In this document: one piece after another, positions 57,681-64,000 of the stretch
Layout: each line of letters begins with the position of its first letter
How positions within the stretch are numbered: position 1 is the first letter of the stretch
Notes under the pieces: model-generated
What the model saw: the letters and a program-made list of their open reading frames with translations, nothing else
Told to the model about the DNA's origin: nothing
Databases searched by the model: none
Assembly (NCBI RefSeq): GCF_020283565.1
Contig: NC_060063.1
Span: 25,722,777 to 25,786,776 of the forward strand
DNA: 64,000 nucleotides
From: Trifolium pratense
Lineage: Eukaryota; Streptophyta; Magnoliopsida; Fabales; Fabaceae
Direction: 5' to 3'
Position numbers and translations under genes: made by a program

Positions 57681-60600
57681 TGCTCAACCTTAAAGTTAGA
57701 GCTCTGATGTCAATTGAAGTAGCAAAAATTTTCACAAGAAAAAAAAAAGTAGGGTTTGAATTGTGAAATTACTTAAATATCCTTGATTTTATGTATTAAA
57801 ATAAAAATATATATATATACAATTGCCAAAGTGAAATTGTAGCCAATTGGATGTTAATATGCCCATGCATCTAAAGATTGTGTGTTCTAGTCTTGCATGC
57901 CTCAACTTTTGCATTTTTCGTTTGAGAACAAAAAATGGACAATTTTTATTTGATTTTCCAAATAAGCATAACTATTTTCAGTTGAAAACAATCATTCTAT
58001 TTTGTGCAAGTATTAGCTTAAAGTAAATCACCAATAACCCCAAGTTACTTGGCACATAAGAATATTATGTAGGGTATGCAATTTAAAATTTTTTTTATGA
58101 TCAAATTTGTGTTTATTATGACTTTTTTTTTGAACCAGTGTTTATTATGACTTAAATTTTTGTATAAAATATAATTTTTATATTTAATTTATAAATTATA
58201 ATTTTTTAGCGGTCCACCTAAAGTTTACTTTCTAATTCCGCCACTGATCCCATTTTTCCAAACCAAATCCAATCTGTTTTTTTTTTCAGCTCTTACCATA
58301 AAATATCTCACATTATAGAATTCACAATACAACAATTGATATTTTGTTTTATGATGATTTTTTTTTTTTTACTAATGATGAATTTTATTATTTTAGCATT
58401 CATGTTTATTGTATGTTTATATGGTTCATACTAAAAAAGTATTGAAAATAGATTACCATGCTTTAGAAATAAAAAATAAGGTTCATCCGATAAGTCATAG
58501 CTCGACTAGCAAAAATACAATTGTTAGGCTGGACGTCATGACCTAGGTCCAAACCAAGGATCTCACAGTTATACGTGAGTTTAATTTCAATGGATTACCA
58601 CTTCATCTAAAGACAAAAAAAATCCAAATAAGTAAATAAAATATGGATAAACCAGACCCCAACACAACCCAAATTAAAAATTGACGGACCCAATTTGATT
58701 CAATGTTATAAGAGACGATTTTTAAAAGCACACCCAAACCGAAATTCCCTCTACGATTAAGTTTTTGATTTTTGCAAAAATTGGCCCAAGTATGTACAAC
58801 CCTAGTTGAGTTAGCACTTCATAAAGTAATGAAATTACTTAATTGAAACCTTAATTGATTCTCACGTAATAATCTTATAATCTTATGTAGTGGGTGTTAT
58901 AAAAGTAGCAGACGTTATATAAATGAGAAAAGCACACTCCGAACATATTTTTTTTTATTTTTATAACGTTCGCTACTTAAATAGTGAACAAGGGTATTTT
59001 AGTGATTTTGTAGGACGCGCAAGAAAATGGATAAAGTGATAAAAGAAATTGTCATAAAAGAATGAATACAAGACCAAAAGAAAAGTATATGTTGGTCCAT
59101 TAAAAGAAAAGGGGATATATGCATTGGAAAGAAGGAATATTTCTCTTCCCACCCTCTTATTTCTTTTCTATTTCGCTTTTCATTTTTGCTCTTGTATAAA
59201 AACTTCGGAATACATTTTTGAAGTTTTTCTAGTTCAAATTTGGAAAACACATTCCAAAATTTTTTTCAAGACAATTTTTTTTTTTAAAAAAAAAAACGTG
59301 TTCCGAAATATTTATTCGAGAGCAAAAATGAAAAACCGGAATGGAAAAGAAACACGAAGTGGAAAGAGAAAAATTCGGAAAGAAGCCGCATCCAAGCAAG
59401 ATACTCATGCGGCTATTGAGAAACCAATTTGGAACAAAAGGGTTCTTTTTGTTTGTTTTAGTTTTCATACGTAACATTACAAGGGCAGAAGAAGAAGTTG
59501 CAAAGGCAATTAAAGAAATTAAAGAATTTAAGGGCTAATTATTGATTTAGTTCTTTAACTAAATTTTAGGTTCCTTAATTACTTAACTTAGATTTCGTCA
59601 GTTAAATTAGTCCCTCCTATTAACTTTTAACCCTAAAAAACTTTGGTGAACCTCCTACAATATTGGTCCATAAAAAATAGTATTAATATTTTTTATTTTA
59701 AAGTTATTAGGTTTGGTCTAGTGATGGGAGGTTTGGGTAGTATATTATAGATCCTGGGTTCGATTCTCAGCTCATTGTAAATCAAAAAAAATAAATTAAT
59801 TTTAATCATTTGATCTTTTAATCGGAAATGATATAATTGGATCATGCATCAGATTCATGGAATAACTTAGATAGTCACAAAAGTGTTCTACAATTTTAAC
59901 ATTTACTTTGAACTTGTACATATAGACATAAATGTAGACCTGTTAAACCCAAGTCTTACTGCAATAAAAGATACTACATATCCCACATTGATAATTTTAT
60001 TCAAAAGACATTGATGAGCACGTCTCCGACTTTTTAAAGGTCCTGCATGAATATTAAAAACACGCCTCTAATAAAAAACGCAAAAAGTTTAAAAATAATT
60101 ATCCTCTATTTAAGTTATAATTAACAAAAAATAATTATTATTGTATATAAAATTAAAAAGATACATCTTATACCAAAATTAAATTTGATTCAAAGATTGA
60201 AATGAGCTAGTGATTGAGTTTATGAATGAGTTTCATAAGTAATAGTTTCAATTTTATGTTTTTTCAAAAAATTTATCGATTTAAATTTAATTTAAAATGA
60301 CCATACCTAAAATTAGGCCGAAAAATTGTCATCATAAAGATTTGAATCAAGGACCTTTCACATAAAAAATATCGTTTGTCACTAATCTATTGATGCATAT
60401 TAATTTTTTTAAGAAATATATAAAATAAAGATAAATGCTGAAAGTAGTGGAGAGATAAAAATGTGTAAAATAACATCTTTGATGTGTGTTTCAGAATATT
60501 TACAAAGTAAAGTATTTATCATAGGCAAACTCTAATACTATTGTCCCAAAACGACGTCACCTAAAGTGTTTAGCTTTCCCACGCCTAACCGATATCAGCT

Positions 60601-60728
60601 AACAAGTATTCCTTCCTATCACTATTAAAAGTAAAAAAATTACTTTTTAGTTTTATTAAAAAAAATAGTGTATTTAGTCTATAATTTTGATCAATTGTAT
60701 TACTTTTTTTAATGAAACTAAAAAAATA
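57681..60728. other. Gene-poor AT-rich region
   Basis: No supported gene. A possible SINE at about 59705-59795 has GGTCTAGTGATGGG (A box-like), GGTTCGATTCT (B box-like) and an A-rich tail. At 59165-59335 the arms TTTCATTTTTGCTCT and AGAGCAAAAATGAAA form an inverted repeat, probably a small foldback element. Frames at 59124-59538 span this repeat and have no recognised domain. Confidence 0.45.
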
Positions 60729-60853
60729 GTTCATTCGTCCCAAAATATAAGCAAAAATAAGTTGAAGAAACTTGATGTATTTGGTTAAAAATTTGGACTA
60801 AATACATTCACTTTTGTTGACTACATTTTGCTTATATTTTGGGCCAGACGGAG
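60729..60853. mobile_element. Stowaway-like MITE, 125 bp
   Basis: The ends TTCATTCGTCCCAAAATATAAGC and GCTTATATTTTGGGCCAGACGGAG (inverted) match the Stowaway pattern, and TA lies directly outside both ends, the Tc1/mariner target. A second, degenerate relative begins at about 60990 (CTACCTCCGTCCTTAATTA). Confidence 0.85.
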
Positions 60854-61220
60854 TAATTTTTTATTTATAATAGTTATCGAAGGGTAATTTATTTATATTT
60901 ATAGGTATAAACAATAATATTCCACTCATAAGTTGTAACTTGTTATCAACTTATCATTAAATTAGTTTGTGTATATACAAAAATACTACCTCCGTCCTTA
61001 ATTATAAGATATTTTAAAAAAATTTCTTTGTCCTTTTTTATAAGATTTCTTTCAAATTTTCAAGAGTATTAAATATTTTTATACCAACATATACCCCTAA
61101 TTATAATGTATCATTTTCTACAATCTCTAATAAATACACTAAAAAACATTAATTTATTCTCTTTTAAAGGATAAAATTGTAAAAGCAATACCAATTATCA
61201 AAAAATTTAATACCATAATC

Positions 61221-61390
61221 AACTTTCTTAATCTCCGGGGTGGGATGGGTAGCTCAACTGTTAAGCTAGCTAAGCTAAGGGTTAATTAGCAGGAGGTCTA
61301 GGGTTCAAGTCTTATCAAAGAAGAAAAAACTAACATAACATTATAATACTAATAACTAATTTTGCATATAGAAAAACTTTCTTAATCTCC
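61221..61390 (+). mobile_element. SINE insertion, 138 bp, with exact 16-bp target duplication
   Basis: The insert 61237-61374 starts GGGGTGGGATGGGTAGCTCA (A box region), has GGGTTCAAGTC (B box) and is flanked by AACTTTCTTAATCTCC at 61221-61236 and 61375-61390. This is a clean tRNA-derived SINE insertion. It lies within an older MITE-like sequence that starts near 60990. Confidence 0.92.
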
Positions 61391-62108
61391 ATATTTTTAT
61401 CAAAAATGTCTTAGGGACGAAAATAATAGTTTAACCTTTATAAGGTAACTAGGTAAGATAGATCAAGCCTATTGAAGTAATTTCCAAAACATGCTTCCAC
61501 AGTGGCCCACAGTACATTTATGCATGTATATAACTGTTAATTTAAAAAGTTCAATCATCCGTTACTGAAAAAAGTATTGGAATATTGAAGCAATCAACCA
61601 AATGAACCCAAAAACTATCCACACCCTAAATGGGATATACGGTAGATATAATAAAGAAGAGAGAGATAAACCATAGTATATAATAAAGCAATAAAAGATT
61701 TAAAAAGACTTATGAATTTACCAATTTACCCTTCCACACAGTAGTTACGGTCCACCACATTCACACTCGAAAAAAAACCAAATATTATTCCCTTGAAAGG
61801 ACAATACTAACCTCACCCACGAATATATCCACGACATAATGTTGAAACAAGATTAATAGATTATCATTCCATTCATACATACATACATACAACCCTAAAT
61901 ATCCGAAAGGGGAGAAAGATTTTATTCCATACATAACCCTAAATATCCGAAAGGGTACAAAATTTTCATACATAATAATAATAATCCACCATAATCATAA
62001 TCCAAAATTAATAAATTAAAATAACAACAACAACAACAACAACAACAATAATAATAATCCACAATACAACATTGAACAACTACCTCAACCCTATGATAAC
62101 TTAACATT
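61391..62108. other. 3' flank of the AT-hook gene
   Basis: No gene is seen. Simple repeats are present: ATAC at about 61877-61890 and AAC at 62021-62050. A 35-bp direct repeat (CATAACCCTAAATATCCGAAAGGG-like) lies at about 61888 and 61930. Its lower part is probably the 3' UTR of the gene at 62109. Confidence 0.5.
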
Positions 62109-62726
62109 TCACATTAACGATTTTAGTGACCTTTCTTTCACTGGCTTCCTCATTCTTCTCTTCCCATTTTCATTATCACAATAATCATCATAATAATCCT
62201 CTTCATCAGAAATACAAGGAACAACATTAACATCAACGCTACAACCAAACTCAACACCAACATTATTATTATAATCATGATTAACAACATTAATCTTATC
62301 ATCATTATTATTAGTACCACCTAATGTTACAACACTCTTGTTACTATCATCTTCTTCACCTTCACCTTCAAATTTGTCACTTCTTCTTTTCGCCCACAAT
62401 GGACCAAACCCAGAATAATAATAAAATTCATTATTATTCGAACTCGAAGAACCCGCCGCCGACTTCTTCGGTCGGCCTCTACCACGTCGCGGCCCCGGTC
62501 CCACATTGCCACCGCCATTCGAGCTTCTCTTCAAACCTACTACCTTCTTATCGCCACCACCACCGCCACCATGTTGTTGATTATTATTATCATCAAGCAC
62601 CATCATATCAAAATTTTCTATCGCAGGTTTATTATTATTATTATCATCAACAACATCTTCAGCTTCCATCATCGAAGCAACAACAACAACACTGTTTTTT
62701 ATTTTCGACAAACAAAACTTATTCAT
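62109..62726 (-). CDS. Small AT-hook protein of unknown function
   Basis: An uninterrupted frame of 205 residues starts with ATG at 62726 (MNKFCLSKIKN); an alternative ATG is at 62672 (MMEAEDVV). It has low-complexity Asn, Gly and Asp/Glu runs, a basic stretch GPRRGRGRPKKS at about residues 78-89 that is a canonical AT-hook (RGRP core), and a basic C-terminus (KRRMRKPVKERSLKSLM). AT-hooks bind the minor groove of AT-rich DNA, so a nuclear role is likely; the precise role is unknown. The Asn runs come from trinucleotide repeats in the coding DNA. The antisense frame over the same bases is a shadow. Confidence 0.8.
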   Translation of the reverse strand: MNKFCLSKIKNSVVVVASMMEAEDVVDDNNNNKPAIENFDMMVLDDNNNQQHGGGGGGDKKVVGLKRSSNGGGNVGPGPRRGRGRPKKSAAGSSSSNNNEFYYYSGFGPLWAKRRSDKFEGEGEEDDSNKSVVTLGGTNNNDDKINVVNHDYNNNVGVEFGCSVDVNVVPCISDEEDYYDDYCDNENGKRRMRKPVKERSLKSLM

Positions 62727-63480
62727 TTCAACACAGAACGAAACAAACAATACAAAATTTCATAGAATCAAAAAACCCTAATGGGTATTGCAAGTTAAAT
62801 AAAAAAGTTCATAAATTGGGATTTAGATTTGGATTTACGTTTACCTTTCATCAATAGCTCCAAAAGAATCCCCATTTTTTAAGGTATCTTGATCTTGAAA
62901 CTAAGCAAAAAAAATTAAGAACAAAAAAATGAGAAATGAGAGAGAAAATAGATACCCATTAACCTAATTTGAAGGAAAAAGGGAAAAACTAGAAGAAAAG
63001 AGGAAAAATATTATGTTGTGTGAGGTGAATAAGAACCCTAATGGATGAAAATGAAAATAACAAAAACCCTAATAGATCTGAGAAGAAGAATAGAATAAGA
63101 AGAAGAACCTGGATTGAAGAGATATTGAAGTTGGAAGAGTGAAAGGGGATCACATCCCATGGAGATTGATTAAGCTGACAAACGTGCGTTTGAAAAGTTT
63201 CAGCTGGAAATGAACCATTTTTGAGCAATGAAGATGAACAAGTATGTAGAAGAGGGGAAAGCTTTGCGTTTTTTCGAATCCTCATATCAAAGAATGAAAT
63301 ATTTTTCTGATTTTTTGTGAATGAAAAATGGGTTTTATACTGTGTCACTGTTGAAATTTTTATTTATTTTATTATCCTTTTCATTTTATCTTTTTGACAG
63401 ATCTCAGTCTCTTTCTTTTCTTTTTCTTTTATTTTTTTTCTTACATAAACACACGTCTCGATAATCGTTCTTTTATAAAA
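62727..63480. promoter_or_regulatory. Upstream region of the AT-hook gene
   Basis: Purine-rich, gene-like leader sequence continues to about 63350, with several AACCCTAAT motifs on the plus strand. A leader intron is possible but I cannot fix its borders. No other gene is seen. Confidence 0.45.
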
Positions 63481-63486
63481 AATTTA

Positions 63487-63658
63487 AGAATAATGCTAGT
63501 AATACACTTCAACATACTCTTTTTTATTGGTTGAAATTCACATGGGTTTCATAAAAAAATGTGGACTCATATAACTTTTATGGGACCCATATAAATTTTA
63601 ACCAATAAAAGAGAGTGTGTTGGAGTGTGTTTGTTAAAGAGTGTGTTACTAGCACTCT
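63487..63658. mobile_element. Foldback MITE, about 170 bp
   Basis: TAATGCTAGTAATACACTTC at the left pairs with AAGAGTGTGTTACTAGCACTC at the right, and inner parts (CATGGGTTTCAT / TTATGGGACCCAT, ATTGGTTGAAATT / AATTTTAACCAAT) also pair. It is a compact hairpin-forming element. From 63700 to the end there is only a weak SINE-like fragment (TAACTCAAATGGTAGG) and AT-rich sequence. Confidence 0.75.
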
Positions 63659-64000
63659 TCAAAAAATAAATTTGTTATATTTCCATATTTTCACTAGAAT
63701 ATGGTTTTGGATACGTAACTCAAATGGTAGGTATCAAAGATATTATTGAAGCATGTATACCAAGTTTGAATTCTACTACAGTATTTGACTATTTTATACA
63801 AAAATCTTTTTATTAGAAGAGAATGTGATAATTCAAAGTAAATAAAATCTTTTAAAAATCTAAATTTGATCCAAATTCTTTAAATGAAACGTGTTAATCA
63901 CATGGATAAACACACACTTTGATATAATTAATAAAAAAATTTACAAAATAATATATAAAGTTCTATTTTATTATGATTTTAAATAGGATTCTCTTATGAC

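Noticed and set aside
59124..59538. Overlapping frames on both strands
   Set aside because: They cross an inverted repeat and homopolymer runs; no conserved motif could be recognised.
62324..62857. Plus-strand frame of 177 codons
   Set aside because: Antisense of the AT-hook gene; its Tyr/His-rich text is what the Asn and Gly codon runs give on the opposite strand.

Overview
The window is plant nuclear DNA. It is AT-rich, its genes carry many introns, and it is crowded with transposons of almost every plant class. The flavour of the repeats (MITEs with the TTTGGATT / AAGCGCTTAT theme, LTRs carrying palindromes such as CATCGTGGCCACGATG, and small tRNA-derived SINEs) suggests a legume of the Medicago/clover/pea group. 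That assignment is inference from repeat style, not a database match. No tRNA or rRNA gene, CRISPR array or bacterial-type operon is present.

Bases 1-9022 are the larger part of a CACTA (En/Spm) DNA transposon. It has two open genes on the minus strand: a Tnp2-type transposase (4106-7384) and a nine-exon gene (680-3761) that ends in a ULP1-like cysteine protease domain. Its right terminus is exactly at 9022; its left terminus lies before base 1. The element sits inside the last part of a RING-H2 gene and cuts off the final zinc ligands.

Bases 9023-14130 and about 15888-19584 are two direct copies of one tandem duplication. Each carries the RING-H2 gene, a LINE fragment inside a MITE, and a gypsy-type LTR. 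Copy B has an intact RING-H2 gene (15888-16547). Because each copy serves as the empty site for the other, four post-duplication insertions can be defined to the base: the CACTA, a 432-bp Helitron and a 991-bp hairpin-forming Mutator-like element in copy A, and a 420-bp truncated L1 in copy B. A hAT element nested in a SINE lies between the copies.

Bases 21161-22571 hold an F-box/FBD gene with no ATG before its F-box. Bases 24651-32667 hold the best gene here, a 14-exon minus-strand gene for an 826-residue TMEM8/PGAP6-like membrane protein (EGF-like motif plus CREST-type seven-helix domain). Its introns are filled with MITEs. Bases 32668-39930 are mostly intergenic repeats plus an unidentified gene relic.

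Bases 39931-51452 are a graveyard of MED12 (Mediator kinase-module subunit) fragments. A main minus-strand copy (39931-46033) has lost exons and carries stops, frameshifts and a 953-bp Mutator-like insertion. Two displaced fragments lie further right, mixed with LINE, LTR and plant-mobile-domain remnants. Bases 51890-57145 are a broken Ty1/copia retrotransposon on the minus strand.

Bases 57150-62100 are gene-poor, with an old copia gag relic, SINEs and Stowaway-like MITEs. A small AT-hook protein gene lies at 62109-62726 (minus), with its upstream region and one more MITE to the end. Three to four cellular genes look functional (RING-H2 copy B, the TMEM8-like gene, the AT-hook gene, possibly the F-box gene). 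They do not form a pathway; the coherent story of the window is successive transposon attack on duplicated gene space.
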